64,000 bases of DNA from JAQBQB01 sp963846925 (GTDB lineage: Bacteria > Gemmatimonadota > Gemmatimonadetes > Gemmatimonadales > Gemmatimonadaceae), in contig CAWJXW010000010.1 in the NCBI GenBank assembly GCA_963846925.1, forward strand, positions 186,001 through 250,000. Direction: 5' to 3'. Shown piece after piece: positions 1 to 8,247 of this stretch (within the stretch, counting starts at the first letter, position 1; every line of letters starts with the position of its first letter). The notes under the pieces were generated by a model. The model made no database searches. It saw only the letters and a program-made list of their open reading frames with translations, and had not been told where the DNA came from. The position numbers were made by a program, and so were the translations under genes.

Positions 1-329
1 TTGCCCGCGTCATAGTCGAGGCCGGCAAGCAGGAGTGCGGCCTCGACCCCTGCCGGCGTCGAACCGTACCGGGAGTAGACCTTCTCCAGATCGCTCTGCG
101 CGAGCGGCAAGTTTCCCGAATTGAGCGACTGCTTGGCGCTGTTGAGCGCCCGCTCAGCGTTGTTGTTCGTGATCAGCCTGAGGCGACCGACGAATAGGTA
201 GATGAGCACGGCGGCGACGATCACGCCGGTCGCGACCATCCAAAGCGTCGAGTTATTTCGCGCCCGGTCGACCAGGTCCTGAATCTTGTCCGCCGTCGAT
301 ACCGGCGACTCTGCTTGAATGCCTGTCAT
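1..329 (-). CDS. Membrane-anchored TPR-type protein (3-prime end off window)
   Basis: The first ~110 residues are present; the gene runs off the left edge. After a short cytoplasmic N-terminus (about 28 residues) there is one hydrophobic segment (WMVATGVIVAAVLIYLFVG), followed by a helical region that reads like the start of TPR-type repeats (AERALNSAKQSLNSGNLPLAQ, then DLEKVYSRYG). The arrangement (one N-terminal membrane helix, then a periplasmic helical repeat domain) resembles YfgM/BamD-like tetratricopeptide proteins, which act as scaffolds near the Sec or BAM machinery. That functional link is inference only. The ATG at 327-329 is the first in-frame start and lies just before the hydrophobic segment. 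Confidence 0.7.
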   Translation of the reverse strand, partial: MTGIQAESPVSTADKIQDLVDRARNNSTLWMVATGVIVAAVLIYLFVGRLRLITNNNAERALNSAKQSLNSGNLPLAQSDLEKVYSRYGSTPAGVEAALLLAGLDYDAG

Positions 330-388
330 GAACGATGAGAGATGTAAACTGTACCGCGCCTGACGCGCCCCGAGCCAATACCCCAGAG

Positions 389-462
389 TGCCCCTGGCGT
401 GACTCGAACACGCGGCCAACGGTTTAGGAAACCGCTGCTCTATCCATCTGAGCTACAGGGGC
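389..462 (-). tRNA. tRNA-Arg (anticodon CCU)
   Basis: Cloverleaf read on the minus strand: 7-bp acceptor GCCCCTG/CAGGGGC, D-arm with AGCTCAGATGGATAGAGC, anticodon stem GCGGT/ACCGT around loop TTCCTAA (anticodon CCT), and T-arm GCGTG-TTCGAGT-CACGC. The discriminator base is A and CCA is not encoded. An integrase remnant lies immediately upstream, fitting a tRNA gene used as an integration target. Confidence 0.95.
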
Positions 463-485
463 AGCGCTGCTGCGTAACGACTTAG

Positions 486-719
486 CTACTGGCCCTGCTC
501 GGCGCCCGCTGAAATGTTTGCCGTTCGTTTGCCGTTCTCGCCGGAATCGTTGCCACGGTCGGTGAATCGCCGGCGCACAGTACGGGCCAAGTCGGCCGCA
601 TCGATGATGTTCTAGCGGTCAAACATATCGCGGGTCCTCCAGCCGCACAATTTCATAGTCTCCCCCTCTGACACGCCGGCGCGTCGGAAGTCGCGCGCTG
701 CGGTGCGGCGGAGATCCAT
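486..719 (-). pseudogene. Remnant of a tyrosine-recombinase (phage/island integrase) C-terminus
   Basis: Minus-strand translation gives the C-terminal catalytic portion of a tyrosine recombinase: MDLRRTAARDFRRAGVSEGE, then a GW-T-R motif (CGWRTRDMFDR), a stop, and a continuation NIIDAADLARTVRRRF ending at TAG 486-488. In intact relatives the box reads HDLRRTAAR and the nucleophile lies in MFDRYNI. Here the His position is Met, and the Tyr codon is an amber TAG at 612-614. Upstream of 719 no further integrase sequence is recognisable, so the N-terminal and core parts are gone. It sits about 24 bp from tRNA-Arg(CCU). The protein cannot be catalytically active; this is a scar of an old integration event. 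Confidence 0.85.
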
Positions 720-769
720 GGAGGAACCGACCTTTCTAGGCCAGCGGCCGCGCACGCTTTCCCCCCCAC

Positions 770-812
770 CTTCCGAGAGTCGCCGACTCTACGACACTCG
801 CCCTCTCGGAAG
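770..812. repeat. 10-bp perfect inverted repeat between integrase scar and heme oxygenase
   Basis: CTTCCGAGAG (770-779) and CTCTCGGAAG (803-812) are perfect inverted copies separated by 23 bases, about 90 bp upstream of the heme oxygenase start. It could be an operator, part of a terminator, or a leftover recombination site. There is no T-run on either side to support a classical terminator. Confidence 0.45.
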
Positions 813-904
813 ATGGCGTCCGGGCGTCCCACTCGAACGACTTGTGCTCAAGAAGCTGGAGTTGCTCAAGCCACCACAACGGACGATTCTCGGCCACCAG
901 ACTC

Positions 905-1552
905 ATGTTTCGCCTTGGTCACCCCGACGATCTCTCAGGCGAAGGCGAGCGGGAACGCCTCGTCCACTCACCATTTCATCTTCGGCTGCGCCGAGAAACC
1001 GCTTCCCGCCACGAGACGCTCGAGAGACAGCTGGACCTGCTCGATCCCGAGCTGTCGCTGCACCGCTATCGACTCGTCCTTGAAAGTTTTCACGGGTTCT
1101 ACGCTGCGGTAGAAACCGAGCTCCCGCGGCTGGTTGCGACGGCGCCCCCGCTTGGGTTTCCACTCCGAGCGCGGGCCGAGCTCCTGGAACGCGATCTGCT
1201 TGCGCTTGGCCTGTCGCGTTCTGCCATAGCCGGGCTCCCGCGATGCGCTGACCTGCCTCGCTTGTGCCGAACCGAGCATCTGGCGGGCTGTCTATACGTC
1301 CTCGAGGGAGCGTGCCTTGGAGGACAAATCATCGCCAAAGCTCTGCGCCGCCGGCTGCCCCTCACCAACGATCATGGTCTCTCGTTCTTCGTGGGTGACG
1401 GAAGCAAGACAGGCGCGAGGTGGCGATTGGTGATCGGCTGGCTGGAAGACTTCGTGCGCCGAGGCGCCCTTGCCGGCGAGATCGTCGCATCGGCACGCGA
1501 GACCTTTTGCTCGCTCGGGCGCTGGGTGGAGCTGACGGGAGCGTCCAGATGA
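905..1552 (+). CDS. bphO: Biliverdin-producing heme oxygenase
   Basis: About 215 residues, the usual size for bacterial heme oxygenases. The N-terminal helix carries LRRETASRHETLE, where the His is the expected heme ligand, and the distal region contains YVLEGACLGGQII, matching the conserved glycine-rich distal helix. Such enzymes open heme with oxygen and reductant to give biliverdin, CO and iron. Its stop overlaps the start of the phytochrome gene (ATGA at 1549-1552), so the two are translationally coupled and the enzyme very likely supplies the chromophore. The ATG at 905 fits the family N-terminus (MFRLGHP); further ATG starts exist upstream in the same frame but add unrelated residues. 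It is on the plus strand, unlike almost all neighbours. Confidence 0.88.
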   Translation: MFRLGHPDDLSGEGERERLVHSPFHLRLRRETASRHETLERQLDLLDPELSLHRYRLVLESFHGFYAAVETELPRLVATAPPLGFPLRARAELLERDLLALGLSRSAIAGLPRCADLPRLCRTEHLAGCLYVLEGACLGGQIIAKALRRRLPLTNDHGLSFFVGDGSKTGARWRLVIGWLEDFVRRGALAGEIVASARETFCSLGRWVELTGASR

Positions 1553-3774
1553 CCGAGGAGCGCGACCTCATCGACCTGACGAACTGCGACCGCGAGCCCA
1601 TCCACGTCCCCGGTTCCATCCAGCCCCACGGCGTGCTGCTGGTCATGACGGAGCCGGAATTGGTGGTCATACAGGTCAGCGAGAATGTCATCGACCACAT
1701 CGGCATGCGCGTCGAAGACGTCCTGACGCGACGGCTGTCCGCTCTTTTCGATCGGCCGTCAGTCGAGGCGGTCCGGACGGCTTTGTCGGGAGGACCGCCG
1801 GAACGGGCGAATGCAATCCGCATCCTGACGTCCGGCAAGCCCTTCGACGCTATCGTGCATCGCCACGACGGCGCGGCAATCCTGGAGCTCGAGCCAGCTT
1901 CGGCAGCCTCCGCCGAAGACATGGAGAATCACCCGCTTCGGCAGACCCTGATTCGCGTGCAGGACGTGGGCACGGTGCGTGAGCTCGGCAACATCGTGGT
2001 CGAGGAGGTGAAGCGAGTGACCGGCTTTGACCGGGTCATGTTCTATCGGTTCAACGAGGTCGGGGATGGTTCCGTCGATGCAGAATCGGTCGCGCCAGGG
2101 CTCGAGCCGTACCTGGGCCTGCACTATCCGGCGTCCGACATCCCTCAGCAAGTGCGTCAGCTTTACCTCGAGAACAGGCTTCGCATCATCGCCGACGCCC
2201 GTTCCAAACCGGCGCGCATCATCCCCACACTACGGCCGGACACGGGTGCTCCGCTGGATCTCAGCTTCGCGGTGCTGCGTAGCGTTTCGCCCATCCATCT
2301 CGAGTACATGGCCAACATGGGTCTTCGCGCTTCGATGAGCATAGCGCTCGTCGTACGCGACCGCTTGTGGGGCCTCATCAGCTGTGCGAACCACACTGGC
2401 CCGCGCCCTGTCGCGCAGTACTTGCGCGTGGCGTGTGAGTTTCTCGGTCGCCTCACCTCTCTCCAAATCGACGCCCTCGAGGACCGGGAAGCGGCTGCGC
2501 GACGCGCTTCGAGTCAGGCCATTGCTTCGTTGCTCTTCGACACGATGCACACGCAAGACGATGCGACGGACAACGTGCTCGAGAGCCTGCTTGCGCGCAG
2601 TCCGGACCTACTGCGGCTGGTGGACGCGGAAGGTGTCGCTGTCGTGGAGGGCACAGGAAAGCCGGTAACGGCAGGGCGCACACCGCCGCCTGCTTTCATC
2701 CAGGAAATCGCCAAATGGCTCGAGGACCGCACGAGCCCGTTCTCCACTGCATCTCTGGCGACACAATTTCCCGCGGCCGCGGTGGCCAAGGACCTCGCCA
2801 GCGGCCTGCTCACGTTCACGTTGCCCGGCCTGCCCCTGCGTCGACTACTCTGGTTCAGGCCAGAGATCGTCAGGACGGTGACCTGGGGCGGCGATCCTGG
2901 CGAGCCCGTCAAGCGCGATCACTCGATGCGTCTACAGCCCAGGGCTTCGTTCGCCGCCTGGAAGGAGGAAGTGCGGCTCCAATCCCATCCGTGGACGGAC
3001 GGCGATCTCGCAGCGGCTGAGGATCTTCGCCGGTATGCGCTCGAGATCGACCTCGAGCGGCAGGTCGTGCGCGCATCTGAAGCGGTGTTCGCTCGAGATG
3101 AGATCCTCGCAATAGTATCGCACGACCTCAGGAACCCTCTGGGGGTGGTGCAGCTGGACGCGGGGGAACTAAAGACGTGGGAGATCCCAGGCGACAAAGA
3201 CACTACCGACAAGCTGCGGGCAAGCGCCGATCGAATCCTGAGGTCGGTCGGTCTCATGAGTAGGCTCATCGCGGATCTATTGGATAGGGCGAAGATCGAC
3301 GCAGGTCGTCTCGACTTGCGGAAACAACCCGAAGCGAGCCGCGCTCTCATCGAGAACGTGTTGAGCATCCTGGAACCGCTGGCGAACGCCAAGCAGATCA
3401 CCATCGAGAAGGAGCTGACCGAGGCACCGCCGGTGAATGCGGATCGCGATCGTATCTTCTATGTGCTCTCGAACATCATCGGCAACGCGATCAAGTTTAC
3501 TCCTGAGCGGGGCACGATCACGCTCCGCACGGAGTGCCGGCGGGGCGAACTTTTGATCATCGTCGACGACTCGGGGCCCGGAATTCCACCTGAGGAGATC
3601 GCCCACGTGTTCGACCGTTTCCGACGCGGCCGCACCAGTCAGGAGGGCATCGGCCTCGGACTCTACATAGCCAAAGGAATCGTCCTCGCGCACGGCGGAA
3701 GCATTTGGGCCGAGGCTGCGGCCGGCGGCGGATCGAGGTTCTGTCTTACACTGCCCCTTGCCACCCCCGCGTAG
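1549..3774 (+). CDS. bphP: Bacteriophytochrome sensor histidine kinase
   Basis: Red/far-red photoreceptor kinase of ~741 residues. The N-terminus has the biliverdin-attaching Cys13 in LTNCDREPIHVPGSIQPHG, followed by PAS (~20-125), GAF (~140-305, with the chromophore-contacting Asp197-Ile-Pro motif in YPASDIPQQ) and PHY (~320-500) domains. The output is a HisKA domain with phospho-acceptor His525 (IVSHDLRNPLG) and a HATPase with N, G1 and G2 boxes (NIIGNAIKFTP, DDSGPGIPP, GIGLGLYIAKG). Light-driven isomerisation of bound biliverdin would switch kinase activity. No cognate response regulator is fused or adjacent, so the output is unknown. The start at 1549 overlaps the heme oxygenase stop; longer upstream starts in this frame would lie inside that gene. 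Confidence 0.95.
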   Translation: MTEERDLIDLTNCDREPIHVPGSIQPHGVLLVMTEPELVVIQVSENVIDHIGMRVEDVLTRRLSALFDRPSVEAVRTALSGGPPERANAIRILTSGKPFDAIVHRHDGAAILELEPASAASAEDMENHPLRQTLIRVQDVGTVRELGNIVVEEVKRVTGFDRVMFYRFNEVGDGSVDAESVAPGLEPYLGLHYPASDIPQQVRQLYLENRLRIIADARSKPARIIPTLRPDTGAPLDLSFAVLRSVSPIHLEYMANMGLRASMSIALVVRDRLWGLISCANHTGPRPVAQYLRVACEFLGRLTSLQIDALEDREAAARRASSQAIASLLFDTMHTQDDATDNVLESLLARSPDLLRLVDAEGVAVVEGTGKPVTAGRTPPPAFIQEIAKWLEDRTSPFSTASLATQFPAAAVAKDLASGLLTFTLPGLPLRRLLWFRPEIVRTVTWGGDPGEPVKRDHSMRLQPRASFAAWKEEVRLQSHPWTDGDLAAAEDLRRYALEIDLERQVVRASEAVFARDEILAIVSHDLRNPLGVVQLDAGELKTWEIPGDKDTTDKLRASADRILRSVGLMSRLIADLLDRAKIDAGRLDLRKQPEASRALIENVLSILEPLANAKQITIEKELTEAPPVNADRDRIFYVLSNIIGNAIKFTPERGTITLRTECRRGELLIIVDDSGPGIPPEEIAHVFDRFRRGRTSQEGIGLGLYIAKGIVLAHGGSIWAEAAAGGGSRFCLTLPLATPA

Positions 3775-3851
3775 CCGGCTAGGCGGAGCGCCTATCAACG
3801 CCGCTCGAGAAGATGATGATCGCGGCAAGACGGGCGGTGCCAGGATGCAAC

Positions 3852-4392
3852 TCAGTACGTCAGAATCGAGCTCACTTGTCGGCCGCCAAGCCGCTCTGCC
3901 CCGGAGAGAAACGACAGCGTCAGCAGGAACGAGAGACCGACGACTGTCGCGCCAAGCGACTCGACCAGCCGGCAAGTCGCCGCGGCCGTGCCGCCCGTCG
4001 CGAGCACGTCGTCGACGATCAGGACGCGCGCGGTCGAGCCGACGGCGTCGTCATGCACTTCGAGCGCGTCGGTGCCGTACTCGAGCGCGTATTCCTCGCG
4101 CCGCTTCGTGTGCGGCAACTTTCCGGGCTTTCGTACCGGCACGAAGCCGGCGCCGAGTTGCTGGGCGACGGGCGCGCCGAAGATGAATCCGCGGCTTTCG
4201 ATTGCCACGACGTGCGTCACCCCGGCGTCGGCGAACGGCTCCGCCATGAGACGCGTGGTCACCGCGAACGCGTCAGCGTCGGCGAGCAGCGGCGTGATGT
4301 CCTTGAACAGGATGCCGGGCTTCGGGTAGTCCGGGATGTCGCGGATCAGTGACCGGAGACGTGCGACGTCCCCGGTATTTCCCGGAGATCAC
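3852..4392 (-). CDS. apt: Adenine phosphoribosyltransferase (apparent 1-bp insertion near N-terminus)
   Basis: Converts adenine plus PRPP to AMP (purine salvage). The PRPP-binding loop is clear (VLIVDDVLATGGTAAAT), as is the VVAIESRGFIFGAPVA segment. The N-terminal family core (RSLIRDIPDYPKPGILF, then DITPLL) is encoded but has no usable in-frame start: an in-frame TGA lies at 4389-4391. If one base is removed from the CCCC run at 4370-4373, a GTG at 4390-4392 gives a 179-residue protein of normal size. Without that correction the only start is GTG at 4260-4262, which would delete conserved sequence. I infer an assembly indel. The gene is 35 bp downstream of acyP. Confidence 0.85.
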
Positions 4393-4427
4393 GGCGCTCG
4401 ATTCATTGCTTCGCTGGACGGATGGCG

Positions 4428-4697
4428 TCATCGCGCGATCTCGAATGGGCGTGGCAGCGGTTTTGACTCCGACGGCACGTCGTCGACCGAGACGACCATC
4501 GCATGCGGCGGACCCTTTCGCAACAGCTCTCGAAAGCGCGACACGCTCGAGTCGTCGCCGTCGGCCGCGACCTCCACGTTCCCGTCCGGCCGATTCCGAA
4601 CCCACCCGGCCAACCCGAGCTCGATCGCCGTCTCGCGCACGAACCAACGAAACCCGACGCCCTGCACTCGGCCGGACACGACGACCTGCATTCGCAT
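4428..4697 (-). CDS. acyP: Acylphosphatase
   Basis: Small (89 residues) cytosolic enzyme hydrolysing acyl phosphates such as carbamoyl or acetyl phosphate. The signature SGRVQGVGFRWFVRETA carries the catalytic Arg, and GWVRNRPDGNVEV the catalytic Asn. The start ATG at 4695-4697 gives MRMQVVVSGRVQG, the expected first strand; a second ATG at 4689 is possible. It lies between pcm (12 bp upstream) and apt, all on the minus strand, so the three are probably co-transcribed. Confidence 0.93.
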   Translation of the reverse strand: MRMQVVVSGRVQGVGFRWFVRETAIELGLAGWVRNRPDGNVEVAADGDDSSVSRFRELLRKGPPHAMVVSVDDVPSESKPLPRPFEIAR

Positions 4698-4708
4698 CGA
4701 CGAGGCGT

Positions 4709-5389
4709 CTACGCTTCGTCCGACCGCGCCCAGCCGTGATGCCCGAGGAGTGGCACGAAGCGCACGGGCGCCTCCTCCTTCATCTCTATTCGTCCGCCCT
4801 TTCGCTCGGCGACGATCAACCGCTGCTCCTCGCGGTCGCCGACGGGAATCAGGAGGCGCCCGCCTTCGGCGAGTTGGTCGAGCAGCGGCTGCGGCACCGA
4901 CGGCGCGCCGGCGGTCACCAGAATCGCGTCGTAGGGCGCGTATTCGCGCCAACCGATGCTCCCGTCGCCGAGAAGAAGCGAGACGTTGTTCACGCCCGTG
5001 CGCTGAATATTCTCGCGGGCTTGCTGGAGGAGCGCTGGAATCCGCTCGATCGAGAACACCTGGGCCACGAGATGCGCGAGCAACACCGTCTCGTAGCCCG
5101 AGCCCGTGCCGATCTCGAGCACTCGCTCCTTGCCGGTGAGGTGCAGCAGCTCCAGGTAGCGCGCGTGGACCCAGGGCTGAGAGATCGTCTGTCCGTTGCC
5201 GATCGGCAGCGGCGCGTCCTCGTACGCGCGATGACGCAGCCCCGTCGGCACGAACGCGTGGCGCGGCGTCATCTCGATCGCACGCAATACGGAGAGATCG
5301 CGAATTCCCTTGTCGCGCAGCGCCTCGACGAGCCGATGCCGCGCGCCGAGCAATTCGCGATCGTTCGTCGCTCCATTCCCCGGCGTCAT
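4709..5389 (-). CDS. pcm: Protein-L-isoaspartate O-methyltransferase
   Basis: SAM-dependent repair enzyme that methylates isoaspartyl residues in aged proteins. Motif I is VLEIGTGSGYETVLLAHL; the upstream GNGQTISQPWVHARYL matches the family substrate/SAM region, and the C-terminal core has GGRLLIPVG. About 226 residues, normal for the family. The ATG at 5387-5389 overlaps the surE stop (ATGA); an upstream GTG at 5402-5404 is a longer alternative. The surE-pcm pairing is a widely conserved order, linking stationary-phase nucleotide and protein maintenance. Confidence 0.95.
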   Translation of the reverse strand: MTPGNGATNDRELLGARHRLVEALRDKGIRDLSVLRAIEMTPRHAFVPTGLRHRAYEDAPLPIGNGQTISQPWVHARYLELLHLTGKERVLEIGTGSGYETVLLAHLVAQVFSIERIPALLQQARENIQRTGVNNVSLLLGDGSIGWREYAPYDAILVTAGAPSVPQPLLDQLAEGGRLLIPVGDREEQRLIVAERKGGRIEMKEEAPVRFVPLLGHHGWARSDEA

Positions 5390-6146
5390 GGTTCGCGCCA
5401 CCAACGTTCCGCGCCTTGCAGCGCACTGTGGTGCGTCAGGTCGAGGTGAAGCGGCGTCACCGAGACGTACCCTTCCTCGACCGCGCGGAAGTCGGAATCG
5501 GGTTCACCCGTCCAACTCGCCTGCCCTCCGCCGATCCAATAGATCTGGCGCCCGCGCGGATCCTTCATCGGCGCGACGGACTGCGAGTAGACGCGTCGGC
5601 CGAGACGCGTGAGCCTTACGCCCTTCACCTGGTCGCCGACGAGCGGCGGCAGGTTGATGTTGAGGAGCGTCTCGGTGGGAAGCGCGGCAAGCGACGTGAG
5701 ATGGCGCAGCAGCGTCGTGATTACCGGCACCTGCGCGCGCAGCCGCGCCGGATCAGCGCGCAGGTGGCTGCCGGCCGCCGAGATGGCGATCGACGGCACC
5801 CCAGCGCGAGCCCTTCCATGGCGGCGGCGACGGTGCCGGAATACAACACGTCCTCGCCCATGTTCTGGCCGTGGTTCACGCCGCTGAGCACGAAGTCGGG
5901 GCGCTCCGGCATCAGCGCCTCGAGCGCGAGCATGACGCAATCGGTCGGCGTTCCGTCCACCTGCCAGCGACGTTCGCCCCGGCGCACCGGATGGAGCGGA
6001 TGGTGCAGCGTGAGCGAGTGGCTGGTCGCGCTTTGCTCGCGATCGGGCGCGACGACGGTCACCTCACCGAGTGGCTCGGCGGCCGCGATCAGACACTCGA
6101 TCCCCTGCGCGAGGAATCCGTCGTCGTTCGTGACGAGAAGGCGCAT
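5386..6146 (-). CDS. surE: 5-prime-nucleotidase SurE (apparent 1-bp deletion)
   Basis: Metal-dependent survival nucleotidase (5-prime/3-prime nucleotidase, exopolyphosphatase). The N-terminal metal-binding motif RLLVTNDDG and the loop SGVNHGQNMGEDVLYSGTVA are intact. After AAMEGLALG the reading frame breaks at the CCCC run 5799-5802; adding one base gives GVPSIAISAAG and rejoins the downstream frame (LLNINLPPL, then WTGEPDSDFRAVEEGYVSVT, PLHLDL). The corrected protein is 253 residues, typical for SurE, and its stop overlaps the pcm ATG. The break is probably an assembly error in a homopolymer. Confidence 0.88.
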
Positions 6147-6155
6147 CGAGCGGCG

Positions 6156-6554
6156 TCAGTCCGCGAGCGCGAGCGAGTCCAGCAGGGTCACCAGGTCGCG
6201 CAGGTCCATCTCGAGCGACTCCAACGCTTCGACCGTGAGCGCGCCGCGCGCGATGACTTTCAGATCGCCGCTCTTGCGGTGCTCGTCGACCTTCTGACGC
6301 GCGCCTTCGATCGTGTACTTCTCGTCGTACAGCAGATGCTTCACGAGCATCACGAGCTCGACTTCCCGCCGCTGATAGACGCGATTTCCGGACCGGTTCT
6401 TCGCCGGATTGAGAAAGCGGAATTGGCTCTCCCAGTAGCGAAGAACGTGCGGCTTGAGACCGGTGAGGTCGCAGACTTCACCGATCGAGAAGAACTCCTG
6501 CACGGGCTCCGAGTGCGCGGCGCGCGGCGCCGACTGCGAACGAGACGGGGTCAC
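6156..6554 (-). CDS. MerR-family transcriptional regulator
   Basis: 132 residues with an N-terminal MerR winged helix-turn-helix (FFSIGEVCDLTGLKPHVLRY, then WESQF) followed by the second wing region and a short C-terminal helix with no metal-binding cysteines. It belongs to the short MerR-like group often found downstream of gpsA in diverse bacteria; the ligand and targets are unknown. The start is GTG at 6552-6554 overlapping the gpsA stop (GTGA), which places it last in the DUF512-der-plsY-gpsA chain and suggests translational coupling. Confidence 0.85.
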   Translation of the reverse strand: MTPSRSQSAPRAAHSEPVQEFFSIGEVCDLTGLKPHVLRYWESQFRFLNPAKNRSGNRVYQRREVELVMLVKHLLYDEKYTIEGARQKVDEHRKSGDLKVIARGALTVEALESLEMDLRDLVTLLDSLALAD

Positions 6555-7546
6555 AGATCTTGCTCCGATCGAAGTTCACGGGCCATGAGCTCGGGAACGG
6601 CTTGTCGCGCCGTGTGTCCGTCGAACAGAATGCGGTGCACCATTTGAACGATCGGCATGTCGACGCCGCACCGTTCGGCGAGCGCCAATCCACTGGCGGT
6701 GGAGGCGACGCCTTCGGCGACGGTCTCCTTGCCCGCCAGCGCCTCCTCCAGCGTCGCGCCGCGGCCGATCTCGAGGCCGAGCGCGTGATTGCGGCTGAGC
6801 ATACCCGTGCACGTCAGCACGAGGTCGCCGATTCCGGCGAGGCCGGCGAACGTGATGGCTCGCGCGCCGAGTGCCACCCCGAGGCGTGTCATCTCGTGGA
6901 GTCCGCGCGTGATGAGCGCGGCGCGCGAGTTGTTGCCTAGCCCCACCCCTTCGACGATGCCGGTCGCGACGGCCATCACGTTCTTGAGCGCGCCGCCGAG
7001 CTCGACGCCGATCACGTCGTCGTTCGTGTAGACGCGGAACGTCCGGCTGCTGAGCGCGTCCTGCGCGATGCGCGCCGCGTCGGGAACAACGCTCGCGGCG
7101 ACGATCGCCGTCGGCTGGCGCGCGGCGACCTCGGACGCGAAGCTCGGCCCCGACACGCCGACGACCGGCCGCCCCGGAACCTCGTCGCCGACGACGGACG
7201 TCATGAGCGCGAGCGTCCCGCGCTCGATGCCCTTCGTGGCGACCGACAGCACCGCGTCGCGTTCGACGAACGCCTCGCCCTCGGCGGCGATGCGCCTCAG
7301 ATGGTGTGACGGCGTCGCGTAGACGAGGAACTCCGCGCCGTCGAGCGCGGTCCGCAGGTCGTTCGTCGCCCGCAGCGACGGCGCGAGCGTGAATCCCTGC
7401 AGGAATCGCTGGTTCTCGTGACGCGCGTTGATCGCCGTCGCGACGTCGGTCTCGAGCGCCCAGATCGTCGTGTCGTGGCCGTTCGATGCCAGCAGATCCG
7501 CGAGCGCCGTTCCCCACGCGCCGGCGCCGACGACGGCCGCGCGCAT
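6551..7546 (-). CDS. gpsA: Glycerol-3-phosphate dehydrogenase [NAD(P)+]
   Basis: Reduces dihydroxyacetone phosphate to sn-glycerol-3-phosphate for phospholipid synthesis. The N-terminal Rossmann motif is VVGAGAWGTALADLL; the catalytic region has ELGGALKNVMAVATGIVEG with the conserved Lys, and the C-terminal domain has TFAGLAGIGDLVLTC. 331 residues, normal length. The ATG at 7544-7546 shares its A with the plsY TGA stop (TGATG). Its product is the direct acyl acceptor used by PlsY, encoded just upstream. Confidence 0.97.
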   Translation of the reverse strand: MRAAVVGAGAWGTALADLLASNGHDTTIWALETDVATAINARHENQRFLQGFTLAPSLRATNDLRTALDGAEFLVYATPSHHLRRIAAEGEAFVERDAVLSVATKGIERGTLALMTSVVGDEVPGRPVVGVSGPSFASEVAARQPTAIVAASVVPDAARIAQDALSSRTFRVYTNDDVIGVELGGALKNVMAVATGIVEGVGLGNNSRAALITRGLHEMTRLGVALGARAITFAGLAGIGDLVLTCTGMLSRNHALGLEIGRGATLEEALAGKETVAEGVASTASGLALAERCGVDMPIVQMVHRILFDGHTARQAVPELMARELRSEQDL

Positions 7547-8247
7547 CAGCCGAACCTCGCCGCGATCACGATCGCGGCCGCGACGACCAGCGCGATCGGC
7601 ACGATCGCGTTGGGCCGCTTCGACCCGTTCTTCTTGTCTCCGAACCGATGCTCCTGTCCGGTGCGCAACCGCTGGATGTTCGCGCGATGCGTCCAGAAGA
7701 CGAAGACCGCGAGGAGCACGCTGATCACGAACAGCGGCGACCGCACGCCGACCGTGAGCAAGAGCAGGACCGGCAGCAGCGTCGCGCTGGTCAACGATCC
7801 GAGCGAGACGTAGCCGCTCGACCAGAGGACGACGCTGAACACCAGCAGCACGAGAAGCGTCTGTACGGGCGCGAGCGCGAGGAAGACACCGGCGGCCGTG
7901 GCGACGCCCTTCCCTCCCTTGCCCAACCCGAGAAACACGGGCCGCGTGTGTCCGGCGATCGCGCAGACCCCGCACAGGATCCCGAAGATCAGCGGGTCGT
8001 GCATCGGCATCACGTCGGGCGAAACCCAACGGGGAAAAAAGACGACCGGCACCGCTCCCTTCAGCATGTCGAACGCGAACACGAGCAGCCCGATCCGGGC
8101 GCCGAGCACGCGAATCACGTTCGTCGCGCCGAGGTTGCCCGATCCATGTTTTCGAAGGTCGATCCCGCGGGCGCGACCGGCGATGTACGCGGCCGGAATC
8201 GATCCGAGTATGTACGAACCGATCAGCGCGGCCGCGAGGCGAAGCAT
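7546..8247 (-). CDS. plsY: Acyl-phosphate:glycerol-3-phosphate acyltransferase
   Basis: Polytopic inner-membrane enzyme making lysophosphatidate from acyl-phosphate and G3P. Conserved cytosolic motifs are visible: SGNLGATNVIRVLG, the GHTRPVFLGLGKGGKGVAT block, and a C-terminal HRANIQRLRTGQEHRFGDK. Five or more hydrophobic segments; 233 residues, slightly longer than many PlsY because of an extra C-terminal hydrophobic helix (IVPIALVVAAAIVIAARFG). The start ATG overlaps the der stop by one base (TGATG). Confidence 0.96.
   Translation of the reverse strand: MLRLAAALIGSYILGSIPAAYIAGRARGIDLRKHGSGNLGATNVIRVLGARIGLLVFAFDMLKGAVPVVFFPRWVSPDVMPMHDPLIFGILCGVCAIAGHTRPVFLGLGKGGKGVATAAGVFLALAPVQTLLVLLVFSVVLWSSGYVSLGSLTSATLLPVLLLLTVGVRSPLFVISVLLAVFVFWTHRANIQRLRTGQEHRFGDKKNGSKRPNAIVPIALVVAAAIVIAARFG

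Noticed and set aside
4389..4391. In-frame TGA in the apt 5-prime region as a selenocysteine codon
   Set aside because: Although tRNA-Sec and selD are present, the site is at the extreme N-terminus of a non-selenoprotein family, has no visible SECIS-like structure, and a one-base indel explains it better.
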